Assembly: GCA_024278285.1 (NCBI GenBank)
Contig: JAJRTM010000573.1
Location: 1-7,483 of the forward strand
DNA length: 7,483 bases
Origin: Planctomycetota bacterium
Lineage (GTDB): Bacteria; Planctomycetota; Planctomycetia; Planctomycetales; Planctomycetaceae
Direction of reading: 5' to 3'
Shown here: piece after piece, positions 1 to 7,297 of the stretch
Layout: each line of letters opens with the position of its first letter
Position numbering within the stretch: position 1 is the stretch's first letter
Program-made: the position numbers and the translations under genes
The notes under the pieces: generated by a model
The model's database searches: none
What the model saw: the letters and a program-made list of their open reading frames with translations, nothing else
Told to the model about the DNA's origin: nothing

Positions 1-65
1 AAGCGGAGTAGCCCGACTGGGACTGGATACACTTAGTATCTTATTCAATGAAATGCTGCGCAAAA

Positions 66-84
66 GTGGCAGGTTTTTTGCCAC
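66..84 (-). terminator. Possible minus-strand hairpin terminator inside the element
   Basis: GTGGCA (66-71) pairs with TGCCAC (79-84) around a 7-nt loop. Read on the minus strand, the stem is followed by TTTTG, giving a short U-tract. It lies about 340 bp beyond the uvrB stop, so it could end uvrB transcripts that read through the repeat element. The U-tract is short and on the plus strand the stem is followed by a purine run, so it could simply be a palindrome. Confidence 0.3.
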
Positions 85-100
85 GAAAAAGAAAGATGTG

Positions 101-193
101 AACCACCGAGACACGGAGAACACTGAGGCAAAGCAAAAAGAAGTGTCTGATTTTTGAAAAAGAGTTTCACGCAAAGACGCGGTGACGCAGAGA
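101..193. repeat. Left arm: two short-period degenerate repeats
   Basis: Two repeat modules lie in this arm. The first (104-128) reads as three degenerate units CACCGAGA, CACGGAGAA and CACTGAGG. The second (170-193) is three 8-bp units CGCAAAGA, CGCGGTGA and CGCAGAGA. Each module has an inverted partner in the right arm. Sequences of this style, with CACxGAGA and CGCAAAGACGC words, recur as dispersed intergenic repeats in planctomycetes and some other environmental bacteria; that is recalled, not searched. Their function is unknown. Confidence 0.6.
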
Positions 194-276
194 AAAACAA
201 AAAAAGAAAAATATTTCAAGGTGGTTTCATTCGTTCATTCGAATCTCATTGGCTTTAGAACGCGATGTGGGAAATT

Positions 277-337
277 CTTTGCGTCGCCGCGTCTTTGCGT
301 GAGTGTTTTTCTCCGTGATCTCTGAGTCTCTGTGGTT
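277..337. repeat. Right arm: inverted partners of the left-arm repeats
   Basis: Positions 277-302 are the reverse complement of 167-192 with two mismatches, and 311-337 the reverse complement of 101-127 with five. The order is mirrored, as expected for a large palindrome. Spacing differs between the arms: 39 bp lie between modules on the left and 8 bp on the right. Insertion or deletion has therefore occurred since the arms were symmetric, or the modules were acquired separately. Confidence 0.6.
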
Positions 338-360
338 ATTTCTATTTTTCCTGTTTGGTT

Positions 361-390
361 CCGGCTTTGCCGGGTTAGGCTACTCCGCTT
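361..390 (-). repeat. REP-like palindromic unit at the right end of the element
   Basis: Read on the minus strand, this unit is AAGCGGAGTAGCC, four spacer bases, then CCGGC-AAA-GCCGG, a perfect 5-bp stem with a 3-nt loop. The unit at 6971-6999 has the same layout. It ends 31 bp from the uvrB stop codon. The stem is not followed by a T-run on either strand, so it is not a standard intrinsic terminator. Confidence 0.5.
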
Positions 391-421
391 ACTTTTTCAA
401 TGAGTCACATCGTTGATCGGA

Positions 422-2491
422 CTACGACTTTCGTGGTTGTGTTCCTTTTCGGCCGGTTTTTTTCTTGCGTTTCTTTTTGGCGAAGCCGGGGGTGTTGGCG
501 TCTCCGACGGGGACTTCCTGACCGATGCTTTGTTTGAGTGTCGTTATTCGATCCCGCAGTTCAGCGGCTCGTTCAAAATCGAGTTCCTCGGCTGCTTTAA
601 GCATTTCTGCTTCCAGTCCGGAAATTAATTCCAGCGTGACAAATTGTTTTTCGGAAGAGATGCCTGCTGCCTGCTGGGCAATTTGCCGGGCTTGGATTTC
701 TTCTTCGATGCCATGCTTGATCGCCTTTTGAATTGTTTTTGGCGTGATGTTATGCTTGCGGTTGTATTCCATTTGCAATTCTCGCCGACGATTTGTTTCG
801 CCAATCGCTCGTTCCATGCTTTTTGTCATTGTATCTGCAAACAGATAAACTTCCGCATTCACATTTCGTGCGGAACGGCCAATCGTCTGAATGAGACTGG
901 TTTCGCTTCGTAAAAAACCTTCCTTGTCAGCATCCATAATCGCAACCAGCGAAACTTCCGGTAGGTCCAGACCTTCCCGTAAGAGGTTCACGCCGACAAC
1001 AACATCGTGAACACCTTCTCGCAGTTCTCGCAAAATTTCGACACGTTCAACAGTATCCAGTTCTGAATGCAGCCACGCGCATTTAATTCCCTTTTCCTGC
1101 AGATAGCCAGCTAAGTCTTCTGCCAGGCGTTTGGTCAAAGTGGTGACAAGGGTTCGTTCATTCTGTTTGGTTCTTCCCTTGATCAACTCCAGCAGATGCG
1201 GAACCTGCCTGCGGGCAGGCACGACATGCACAACAGGATCAATTAAACCGGTCGGACGAATAATCTGTTCGACAATCTCCCCTTCGGATTGTTCGAGTTC
1301 CCAGTCTGCGGGGGTTGCAGAAACGAAAATCGCGTGGTTTCGCCGTTCGTTCCATTCTTCAAATTGAAGCGGACGATTATCTAACGCCATCGGCAATCGG
1401 AATCCATGTTCAACCAGATTCGTTTTTCGTGATTGATCCCCGGCGTACATTGCTCGGATTTGTGGAATCGTTGCATGAGATTCATCGACGAACACCAGGA
1501 AATCGTCCGGAAAAAAATCGTATAAAGTGAATGGTGGTTCGCCCGGTTTTCTGGCATCCAGGGCACGTGAGTAGTTTTCGACGCCCGGACAAAAGCCGGT
1601 TTCGCGAAGCAGTTCCATATCGTAGCGGGTTCGCGCGCTCAAGCGTTGCATTTCCAGCAGTTTGCCTTCTTTGCGAAATTGTTCCAGGCGAGAATTCAAC
1701 TCGTCTTCAATTTCGAGCATCGCTGCATCAATCCGTTCCTGTGGCAACACATAATGCTTGGCGGGATAAATGCAAATATCCTTCAGCGTGCTGTGTGCAG
1801 TCCCGGTGAGTGGATTGATAATGGAGAGACTCTCAATTTCGTCCCCCCACATTTCAATGCGGTAAGCGAATTCTTCGTTCGCGGGCCAAAGTTCAATGAC
1901 ATCGCCTCGCACCCGGAACTTGCCCCGGGTTCGTTCGTAATCGTTGCGTCCATAATGGATATCGACCAGTTTAAGAAGTAGTTCATCTCGGTCGATTACG
2001 TCCCCCACGTTCAGCGGGATCATCATTTCGATATAATCTTTGGGGGAACCGAGACCGTAAATACAACTGACACTCGCAATCACAATCACATCCCGCCTGC
2101 TAACCAGCGCACTGGTTGCGAGTAAACGGAGGCGATCTATTTCATCGTTAATCGAAGAATCTTTTTCGATGTAAATGTCTCGCTGCGGAATGTAAGCCTC
2201 GGGCTGATAGTAGTCGTAATAACTAACGAAATAGGCAATGGCGTTATTCGGAAAGAATTCGCGGAATTCTGAATAGAGCTGGGCAGCAAGAGTTTTATTG
2301 TGAGACAACACCAATGTGGGGCGCTGCATTTGCGCGATCACGTTAGCCATCGTGAACGTTTTCCCGGAGCCGGTCACTCCGAGCAAAACCTGATTCTTCT
2401 TATCCTCACGAATCCCGCGCACCAGCGATTCAATCGCGTGAGGCTGATCCCCGGCAGGTTCAAAATCGCTGACAAGTTCAAATTCAGGCAT
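422..2491 (-). CDS. uvrB: Excinuclease ABC subunit B (UvrB)
   Basis: This is the damage-verifying, ATP-dependent helicase-like subunit of bacterial nucleotide excision repair. It is loaded by UvrA at lesions and recruits UvrC for dual incision; it acts in the cytoplasm on DNA. The 689-residue protein is complete (E. coli UvrB is 673). Visible landmarks are Walker A GVTGSGKT (38-45), the Tyr-rich damage-probing beta-hairpin [12 protein letters not shown] (91-102), the UvrA-interaction region (about 155-245), the DESH Walker B box (336-339), the C-terminal helicase motif QTIGRSARN (535-543), and a UVR domain binding UvrC (about 625-657, with [13 protein letters not shown]). The tail (672-688) is very rich in Lys and Arg. 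The start fits the family's usual N-terminus; only a weak GGA-containing ribosome site precedes it. The stop is TAG. It is transcribed divergently from the neighbouring flavoprotein gene. No convincing LexA site is visible, so SOS control cannot be claimed. Confidence 0.98.
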   Translation of the reverse strand: MPEFELVSDFEPAGDQPHAIESLVRGIREDKKNQVLLGVTGSGKTFTMANVIAQMQRPTLVLSHNKTLAAQLYSEFREFFPNNAIAYFVSYYDYYQPEAYIPQRDIYIEKDSSINDEIDRLRLLATSALVSRRDVIVIASVSCIYGLGSPKDYIEMMIPLNVGDVIDRDELLLKLVDIHYGRNDYERTRGKFRVRGDVIELWPANEEFAYRIEMWGDEIESLSIINPLTGTAHSTLKDICIYPAKHYVLPQERIDAAMLEIEDELNSRLEQFRKEGKLLEMQRLSARTRYDMELLRETGFCPGVENYSRALDARKPGEPPFTLYDFFPDDFLVFVDESHATIPQIRAMYAGDQSRKTNLVEHGFRLPMALDNRPLQFEEWNERRNHAIFVSATPADWELEQSEGEIVEQIIRPTGLIDPVVHVVPARRQVPHLLELIKGRTKQNERTLVTTLTKRLAEDLAGYLQEKGIKCAWLHSELDTVERVEILRELREGVHDVVVGVNLLREGLDLPEVSLVAIMDADKEGFLRSETSLIQTIGRSARNVNAEVYLFADTMTKSMERAIGETNRRRELQMEYNRKHNITPKTIQKAIKHGIEEEIQARQIAQQAAGISSEKQFVTLELISGLEAEMLKAAEELDFERAAELRDRITTLKQSIGQEVPVGDANTPGFAKKKRKKKTGRKGTQPRKS

Positions 2492-2612
2492 TATTTTTCC
2501 AGTTAACTTTTGCTGCGAGTGTTATATCGCTTATTCTGTTGTAGCGGAACCTGCTCACTGGAGCTTGGGGACGAGATAATAACTGCGGGAACAGAAAAGG
2601 TCGAGTACCATT
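2492..2612. promoter_or_regulatory. Divergent intergenic region between uvrB and the secreted flavoprotein gene
   Basis: This 121-bp spacer must hold the start signals of two divergent genes. For uvrB, a minus-strand TATAAC (2521-2526) is a possible -10 box without a good -35. For the plus-strand gene, GATAAT (2575-2580) could be a -10, with TGCTCA (2552-2557) a poor -35 at 17-bp spacing. AAAAGG (2595-2600) is a distant, weak ribosome site for the plus-strand start. The assignments are by eye; the region's promoter role follows from the gene arrangement. Confidence 0.35.
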
Positions 2613-5219
2613 ATGAAATTGAACAATAAAGATCGAACCTGCCGGGCAATCAGTCTTGCGCTGCTCATTTCTATTGCGTTGTTAATAACGGGGCAAGAAA
2701 CAGTTGCGGAAGGTTCTCAACTATGTGCAGATTTGTTGATCGTTGGCGGAACAGAATCGGGTTGCGCGGCGGCGGTGCAGGCGGCTCGCATGGGGGTTGC
2801 TTCGATTATACTGGTGAATGATATCGATTGGATTGGCGGTCAGTTTTCCGCAGAAGCGCTTGGTGCGATTGACGAAAACCGTGGGCCGAGCGGCTACGGG
2901 CATGGCGTCCCTTTTCCGCGAGCAGGTCTTTTCAAAGAGGTGATGGATCGGATCGAAGCCGATAACCTGAAGCAGTACGGGCAGCCTCGTCCGGGAAACA
3001 CACGTGTTATCACCACGGTACGCCCGGCACAGGCAAAGCGGATTTTTGAAGAGCTGCTTTCTCCGTATGTTTCTTCGGGACAAATCCGAATTGTTTCCAA
3101 CTACTACCCCGTTGCAGTAATCAAAGATGACAAAGGGAAACGAGTTGCTGCCGTTCAATTTCGTTCGACAAAATCAAAAGCTGAAACGACTTATTCCGAA
3201 ATGACGGTGCATGCGAAACTGACAATCGATGCTTCCGACTGGGGTGATGTCATTCGTCTCTGCGGGGCGGGGTACGAATTCGGTCCGGATTTGAAAAGCA
3301 AATATCAGGAGCCGCTCGCACCGACATCTCGCAAAGATTATCCGCTGACCGATATGAACCCGCTCACTTATTGCATGGTAATTGTTGAAGATGAATCGGG
3401 TGAGTTGCTCCCTCCAATTACAAAGCCTGCCAATTACGATCCACGAAATTATCGCAACCACGCTTACCCCAAAGGGAGTAAGTTTGTTTATACAACGCGC
3501 AGGCTGGTGGATCATTACGAGTATCCTGAAATCAAATCTCCCGATGTGATCCTGCTCTGTTTCCCTGCGTTCGATTATCCACTCGATCTCCTTCCCAAAC
3601 GTGTTGTGGATGCACTCGAAAAGATAGAAGCGGGGGCTTCGCGAAAAAATATTGCAGAGATGAGCCGTGAGCAAAGGGAGATTGTTTACGAAGATGCGAA
3701 ACAGTATTCACTCGGGTTTTTGTATTACATGCAAACAGAAGTTGACCAAACGGAAAAAGATAAACGCTACAGTTTAAGGCGATTTCGTTTAACCGATGAA
3801 TTTGGCACTGCAGATAACATGCCCCCCAAGCCGTATTTGCGAGAATCACTCCGTCTGCAGGCGATGTATATGATGAGGCAGCAGGACACGACCGGTCACC
3901 TGGGACAATCGACCAGTTTCGCATCGACGATGTATCACGATGGTATCTGTTGCTGGCAATTCGAATACGATTTCCACCCAACCGCGAGGCGTTTCATAAC
4001 AGGCGATTCGGCTGGACCGTGGACGGGCATTTTTCGTCAAGGGCGAACCTGGGGGCCACCTTATAGTGGGTTGTCTCTGTTTCCGCTGCGATCTTTGGTG
4101 GCAAGAGAGATTGATGGATTGCTCGCATCACAGAAAAATCTTGGCTACAGCAGTCTCGTCGGTTCCGCAGTTCGGTTGCACGATCAAAGCATGGCGGTGG
4201 GACAAGCAGGCGGGGCTGTTGCTGCAATTAGTTTGAAGCACAAAAAACAACCTCGAACAATTCCGTTTGATCGAACTCTTCTTGCGGAAGTCTGGTCTGG
4301 ATTGTGCGCGAAATACAAGGGAGGCCAGCCGGCGATGTTATGGCCCTTTCATGATCTCGAACCGACTCATCCTGCGTTCATCGCGATCAACATGCTCGCG
4401 ATACGTAGAGGGTTACCGTTATCGCCGAATCAAACAGAATTTCATCCCGATAAACCAGCCGACCCCAAATGGAAAGACGAAGTCGTCTCGCGATCTTTGG
4501 AATCAAAACGGTACGAAACAAAACCAGCAACTCCCCAGGGAAAAATGACACGCGGTCAATTTGCTGTTCGCTGGTGGAATTTGATTGCCAGTTTACCGGA
4601 GAAACCATTTTTTGTTCGCCAGAAAGAAAATGATTACGATGCCGACGGAATTCCCGATGTTGATGATCCACTACCGATTGATTCCGCCCAAAGTAGCTGG
4701 GAGGGGTTTGGCATTCCGGAAGATCAGGATGGAATGCCAAATTCTTTTTCTGAAAAAGAGACCGAAGGAATTCGTATCAACTTCACCGACAAAGAAGCGG
4801 CTGTTGTCGCTGGCTTTATGAATGATTCCGGATTCCCTTTTGATCTCAAAAAAGGCTTCGGCTGGTCTCGCGATATCAGCAGCAATTTTCGAAGGCGACC
4901 CAATCTGAATGGCGAATTACGAAATACATTTTTGTTTACCCGCTCTCATGATCAATGGGAATATACAGTCAATAATGGACGCTACCGCGTGACCGTTTGC
5001 ATTGGAGATGCCGGGCATGAACAAACGGGGCAAAATGTGACGGTAGAAAATCAAATACTCTTCGACAACATCACCACACAAACCGGTTGGTTCAATGAAA
5101 AAACGATCGAAGTTGAAGTAACGGACGGGCGACTCACCGTTGATGTCGGCAAGAATGGAAGCACCACAAACACCTGCCTCAACTGGATAATATTGAAACC
5201 CGTTTCGGCTAAACAATAA
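2613..5219 (+). CDS. Secreted FAD-dependent oxidoreductase with TSP3-like calcium loop and C-terminal carbohydrate-binding-like domain
   Basis: This 868-residue protein starts with a Sec-type signal peptide: basic MKLNNKDRTCR, a hydrophobic core at about 12-27, and likely cleavage near ETVA-EG (about 32). There is no twin-arginine or lipobox. A dinucleotide-binding fold follows: DLLIVGGTESGCAAAVQAARMG (40-61, a GGxxxG variant), acidic ribose-binding end near VND (68-70), then the conserved IGGQ (74-77) and IDASDWGD (205-212). This is the pattern of the PF12831-type FAD-dependent oxidoreductases, which extends to about 545. After a less recognisable segment, DYDADGIPDVDD (674-685) matches a thrombospondin type 3 / EF-hand-like calcium loop, and a weaker one, EDQDGMPN, sits at 703-710. 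Residues about 719-863 resemble a malectin or galactose-binding-like beta-sandwich with the family-typical phrase NGRYRVTVCIGDA (788-800). The substrate is unknown; an extracellular or periplasmic sugar-related oxidation is an inference. The gene is monocistronic by appearance. Confidence 0.85.
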   Translation: MKLNNKDRTCRAISLALLISIALLITGQETVAEGSQLCADLLIVGGTESGCAAAVQAARMGVASIILVNDIDWIGGQFSAEALGAIDENRGPSGYGHGVPFPRAGLFKEVMDRIEADNLKQYGQPRPGNTRVITTVRPAQAKRIFEELLSPYVSSGQIRIVSNYYPVAVIKDDKGKRVAAVQFRSTKSKAETTYSEMTVHAKLTIDASDWGDVIRLCGAGYEFGPDLKSKYQEPLAPTSRKDYPLTDMNPLTYCMVIVEDESGELLPPITKPANYDPRNYRNHAYPKGSKFVYTTRRLVDHYEYPEIKSPDVILLCFPAFDYPLDLLPKRVVDALEKIEAGASRKNIAEMSREQREIVYEDAKQYSLGFLYYMQTEVDQTEKDKRYSLRRFRLTDEFGTADNMPPKPYLRESLRLQAMYMMRQQDTTGHLGQSTSFASTMYHDGICCWQFEYDFHPTARRFITGDSAGPWTGIFRQGRTWGPPYSGLSLFPLRSLVAREIDGLLASQKNLGYSSLVGSAVRLHDQSMAVGQAGGAVAAISLKHKKQPRTIPFDRTLLAEVWSGLCAKYKGGQPAMLWPFHDLEPTHPAFIAINMLAIRRGLPLSPNQTEFHPDKPADPKWKDEVVSRSLESKRYETKPATPQGKMTRGQFAVRWWNLIASLPEKPFFVRQKENDYDADGIPDVDDPLPIDSAQSSWEGFGIPEDQDGMPNSFSEKETEGIRINFTDKEAAVVAGFMNDSGFPFDLKKGFGWSRDISSNFRRRPNLNGELRNTFLFTRSHDQWEYTVNNGRYRVTVCIGDAGHEQTGQNVTVENQILFDNITTQTGWFNEKTIEVEVTDGRLTVDVGKNGSTTNTCLNWIILKPVSAKQ

Positions 5220-5263
5220 ATCCCCCCAGTTCATTAAGATGCAGCAGATTCTGTTTTGTATCC

Positions 5264-5293
5264 TGCAGATGACCAGTTCTGCACTTTTTGTTT
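5264..5293 (+). terminator. Probable intrinsic terminator after the secreted flavoprotein gene
   Basis: TGCAGA (5264-5269) and TCTGCA (5278-5283) form a perfect 6-bp stem with an 8-nt loop. It is followed immediately by CTTTTTGTTT (5284-5293), a good U-tract. It lies 44 bp after the stop codon at 5217-5219, in the right orientation to end that transcript. The stem is short and only half GC, so efficiency may be moderate. Confidence 0.55.
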
Positions 5294-5393
5294 GAGAAAC
5301 AGGGATCAATATTATCTTTGGATATCGTGAAATTCAAGTTTTAGCAATGGATTCCCCCTCGCGAACAGAAAAGCCAACTGCTCAGACTGTAAC

Positions 5394-5430
5394 TTTGAGA
5401 AGTTGATCTCTACAATCATCGTTTCTCAAA
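5394..5430. other. Interrupted stem-loop upstream of the phytoene-desaturase-like gene
   Basis: TTTGAGAA (5394-5401) pairs with TTCTCAAA (5423-5430), and inside it TGAT (5404-5407) pairs with ATCA (5415-5418). It sits 51-87 bp before the next start codon, in the likely promoter or 5' leader. No T-run follows, so it is not a terminator. It could be an operator or leader structure, or chance in AT-rich DNA. A TACAAT word (5411-5416) in its loop resembles a -10 box but lacks a convincing -35. The rest of the 5220-5480 gap shows no gene. Confidence 0.3.
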
Positions 5431-5480
5431 AGCATTACAGGAAATAGAGTTTCATTATTCATTGAGTGCAGTAATTCACT

Positions 5481-6899
5481 ATGGCAAAAGATTTTCTAAA
5501 AGGCGTTCAGGACTCCTACGATGTGATCGTAATTGGCAGCGGTCTGGCCGGTCTGACGGGAGCGAACACGCTCGCTAAAGCGGGACATTCTGTGTTGCTG
5601 CTCGAACATCATTACCAACTCGGCGGCATGGCGACGTGGTTCAAACGTAAAGGGGGGCATATTTTTGATATCTCTTTGCACGGGTTCCCTGTCGGAATGA
5701 TCAAAAGTTGCCGAAAATACTGGACACGCGAAATCGCGGATAAAATTGTGCCTCTCAAAGGAATTCGTTTCGAGAATCCGCAGTTTTCGATTGAGACAAC
5801 TTTTAATCGGGAAGATTTCACAAAATTGATGATCGAAAAGTTCGGCATCGAAGCCCAAACCGTGCAGGACTTTTTCGATACCGCCCGCAGCATGAACTTT
5901 TTCGATGAACAGCAGATGACAACGCGCGAGCTGTTCGAGAAATTCTTTCCGGGGCGTGATGATGTTGTGCGACTGCTAATGGAACCGATTTCGTATGCGA
6001 ACGGCTCGACGTTGGAAGATCCCGCGATCACCTACGGCATCGTCTTTTCCAACTTTATGAGTAAAGGTGTCTACACTTTTCAGGGAGGGACTGATGCGCT
6101 GATCAAACAGATGAAAGAAGAGATGCTCAGCAACGGGGTCGATTTACGAATTCGATCATTAGTAGAAAAAATCGAAGTCGGTCCAGATCGCAAAGTGACG
6201 GGCGTTGTCGTGAATGGTAAACGAATTGCCTGCAAAACTGTTTTGGCGAATGCGAATTTGAAATCAACGATTTTGAATCTGGTGGGGCCGGAACATTTTG
6301 ATGCTGATTTTGTCGAACAAACCGAAGCAGTTCGCATGAACAACAGCAGTTGCCAGGTTTACATGGGAATGAAACCGGGTGTCGGGTTCGATTATTGTGG
6401 CGATTTGCTGTTTCACTCCGAACATTCCGGGTTCGATGTCGATGCGATGCTCAGTAAAGATGTCAGCAGCCGAACGTTCTCGTTCTACTATCCGGAAACA
6501 CGCCCCGGTTCAGACCGCTGGCTGGTCGTTTCTTCAACAAACGCCAACTACAAAGACTGGTACGATTTATCCGAAGAACAGTACGCAGCAGATAAAAAAG
6601 AGCTTTGCGAAAAAACACTCGATTGCCTCGAACAGTACGTTCCGAATGTGCGAGAGAAAATCGATTGGATCGAAGCTTCCACGCCACGCACCTTCAAACA
6701 TTACACCAGGCACATCCAGGGGGCATCGTTCGGCACCAAGTTTGAAGGCCTGAAAGTGAGCCAGGATCTGCCTCAGCAAATTGGCGGCTTACATCACGCC
6801 GGCTCGGTCGGCATCATCATGTCCGGCTGGCTCGGCGCGGTCAACTACGGCGTCATCACCGCCAACGAAATCGATAAATACCTCACTACAGATGCGTAA
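5481..6899 (+). CDS. FAD-dependent oxidoreductase of the phytoene desaturase / carotenoid isomerase family
   Basis: This complete 472-residue protein belongs to the CrtI/CrtN/CRTISO/RetSat superfamily (COG1233 type), whose members desaturate, isomerise or saturate polyene or isoprenoid chains at the membrane. The N-terminus has the FAD-binding Rossmann motif [15 protein letters not shown] (14-28, GxGxxG at 19-24), ending at acidic E42, then the family-typical [17 protein letters not shown] (47-63). [12 protein letters not shown] (200-211) is the conserved central segment before the second strand set. [22 protein letters not shown] (436-457) is the C-terminal FAD-contacting motif. There is no signal peptide or clear transmembrane helix, so it is cytoplasmic or membrane-peripheral. 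No ribosome-binding site is visible before the ATG (only GAGTG at 5464-5468), which is common in planctomycetes. The start suits the domain. No other carotenoid or hopanoid gene lies in the window, so substrate and exact reaction cannot be assigned. Confidence 0.85.
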   Translation: MAKDFLKGVQDSYDVIVIGSGLAGLTGANTLAKAGHSVLLLEHHYQLGGMATWFKRKGGHIFDISLHGFPVGMIKSCRKYWTREIADKIVPLKGIRFENPQFSIETTFNREDFTKLMIEKFGIEAQTVQDFFDTARSMNFFDEQQMTTRELFEKFFPGRDDVVRLLMEPISYANGSTLEDPAITYGIVFSNFMSKGVYTFQGGTDALIKQMKEEMLSNGVDLRIRSLVEKIEVGPDRKVTGVVVNGKRIACKTVLANANLKSTILNLVGPEHFDADFVEQTEAVRMNNSSCQVYMGMKPGVGFDYCGDLLFHSEHSGFDVDAMLSKDVSSRTFSFYYPETRPGSDRWLVVSSTNANYKDWYDLSEEQYAADKKELCEKTLDCLEQYVPNVREKIDWIEASTPRTFKHYTRHIQGASFGTKFEGLKVSQDLPQQIGGLHHAGSVGIIMSGWLGAVNYGVITANEIDKYLTTDA

Positions 6900-6901
6900 C
6901 T

Positions 6902-6960
6902 GTAGGGGATGCTGTGCCTACCACAATGGTATTTCTGTTAACTATTCTGCGGATAGTTAC
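6902..6960. repeat. Cluster of small palindromes after the desaturase-like gene
   Basis: Immediately after the stop codon are overlapping short palindromes: GTAGG (6902-6906) with CCTAC (6917-6921), TACCA (6919-6923) with TGGTA (6927-6931), and TAACTAT (6939-6945) with ATAGTTA (6953-6959). The last stem can extend inward by a T-G wobble and a C-G pair around a 3-nt loop. The first two are mutually exclusive. None is followed by a strong T-run, so a terminator role is doubtful. They may be remnants of dispersed intergenic repeats. Confidence 0.35.
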
Positions 6961-6970
6961 TGAAGCCTTT

Positions 6971-6999
6971 AAGCGGATCAGCCGCACGGCGATAGCCGC
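6971..6999 (+). repeat. REP-like palindromic unit, diverged relative of the 361-390 unit
   Basis: The unit reads AAGCGGATCAGCC (6971-6983), a 3-nt spacer, then CGGC-GATA-GCCG (6987-6998). The head also contains GCGG (6973-6976) able to pair with CCGC (6982-6985). It shares 11 of 13 head positions and the head-spacer-CGGC-loop-GCCG plan with the unit at 361-390 on the opposite strand. It abuts the 3' end of the truncated transposase gene, which suggests a link to the rearrangement that truncated it. Confidence 0.45.
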
Positions 7000-7001
7000 A
7001 G

Positions 7002-7211
7002 TTATTGTCGTTGCGATTGGGTTTTTGATTCCGCCATTTCATCGCGCACTTTGCGATAGGCCGCTTCGGTTTCCGCCCATCCCTGGCAAGCCGCATTGAT
7101 ACTCCCTGCCGGATTAGCAGCCAACGACTCGATCACAATTTCAGTTCGTCGATTCAATCGTTTGTCTCCCAGATTGATTCCCCTAAGTTCCGCAGCCATC
7201 CCCTGACACAT
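7002..7211 (-). pseudogene. Truncated Tn5/IS4-type transposase: N-terminal DNA-binding domain only
   Basis: The 69-residue product matches the N-terminal DNA-binding domain of Tn5-like (IS4-group) transposases. ELRGINLGDKRLNRR (8-22), NPAGSINAACQGWAETEAAYR (33-53) carry the hallmark LGDxR, P-x-SI-x-AC-x-GWAET-AAYR pattern. In intact relatives AAYR is followed by an FFDN-like segment and then a DDE catalytic domain of several hundred residues. Here it is followed by 16 unrelated residues and a TAA stop, so similarity breaks near position 7052 and no catalytic domain is present on either strand. Start codon and ribosome-binding site are intact. It is most likely a decayed insertion-sequence remnant. 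A surviving small DNA-binding protein is possible but unsupported. Confidence 0.75.
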
Positions 7212-7217
7212 CTCGAA

Positions 7218-7224
7218 CCTCCCT
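7218..7224 (-). promoter_or_regulatory. Strong Shine-Dalgarno for the transposase fragment
   Basis: On the minus strand AGGGAGG lies 6 nt before the ATG at 7211-7209. It is the best ribosome-binding site in the window and fixes the start. A minus-strand TATATT (7251-7256) further upstream could be a -10 box, but no good -35 is visible. Confidence 0.6.
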
Positions 7225-7297
7225 GGTTGATACCTGATAATTCTTTAGTGAATATACCAGAGTGTTCTTCGCAGAACTTAATGGCTAAAAGAAAAAG

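Larger units (their letters stand above)
1..390. mobile_element. MITE-like composite inverted-repeat element (non-coding)
   Basis: This gene-free stretch is bounded by perfect 13-bp inverted repeats: AAGCGGAGTAGCC at 1-13 and its reverse complement at 378-390. Two further inverted pairs are nested inside: 101-127 with 311-337 (22 of 27 positions pair) and 167-192 with 277-302 (24 of 26 pair). The pairs are collinear, so one strand could fold into a long interrupted hairpin around a loop near 193-276. Small local hairpins lie at 26-40 (GATAC, 5-nt loop, GTATC), 66-84 and 361-373. No plausible protein is encoded. The size, the terminal inverted repeats and the lack of a transposase fit a miniature inverted-repeat element or a nest of REP-like repeats. 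The left end coincides with the window edge, so target-site duplication cannot be tested and the element could extend further. The symmetry is seen directly; mobility is inferred. Confidence 0.6.

Noticed and set aside
361..373. CCGGC-TTT-GCCGG hairpin as the uvrB terminator
   Set aside because: The stem is good, but on the minus strand it is followed by AACCAAAC rather than a T-run.
2533..2552. CTGT and GTTGTAGCGGAAC words upstream of uvrB as a possible LexA/SOS box
   Set aside because: They match neither CTGT-N8-ACAG nor GAAC-N4-GTTC; only partial half-sites are present.
2721..3674. Minus-strand open frames of 145 and 166 codons opposite the secreted flavoprotein gene
   Set aside because: They lie antisense to a gene with clear domain motifs, show no recognisable family pattern and have odd composition. 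They are shadow frames.
4387..5309. Minus-strand open frames of 117 and 130 codons near the 3' part of the same gene
   Set aside because: They are antisense to the calcium-loop and beta-sandwich coding sequence, with no motif of their own; the second runs across the terminator region.
5220..5480. Small RNA gene or riboswitch before the desaturase-like gene
   Set aside because: Apart from the terminator and one interrupted stem-loop, no known riboswitch core or tRNA-like pattern can be recognised.
6914..7099. A 61-codon plus-strand frame with a hydrophobic stretch
   Set aside because: It runs through the palindromes and the REP-like unit and lies antisense to the conserved transposase fragment, so its membrane-like look is probably accidental.
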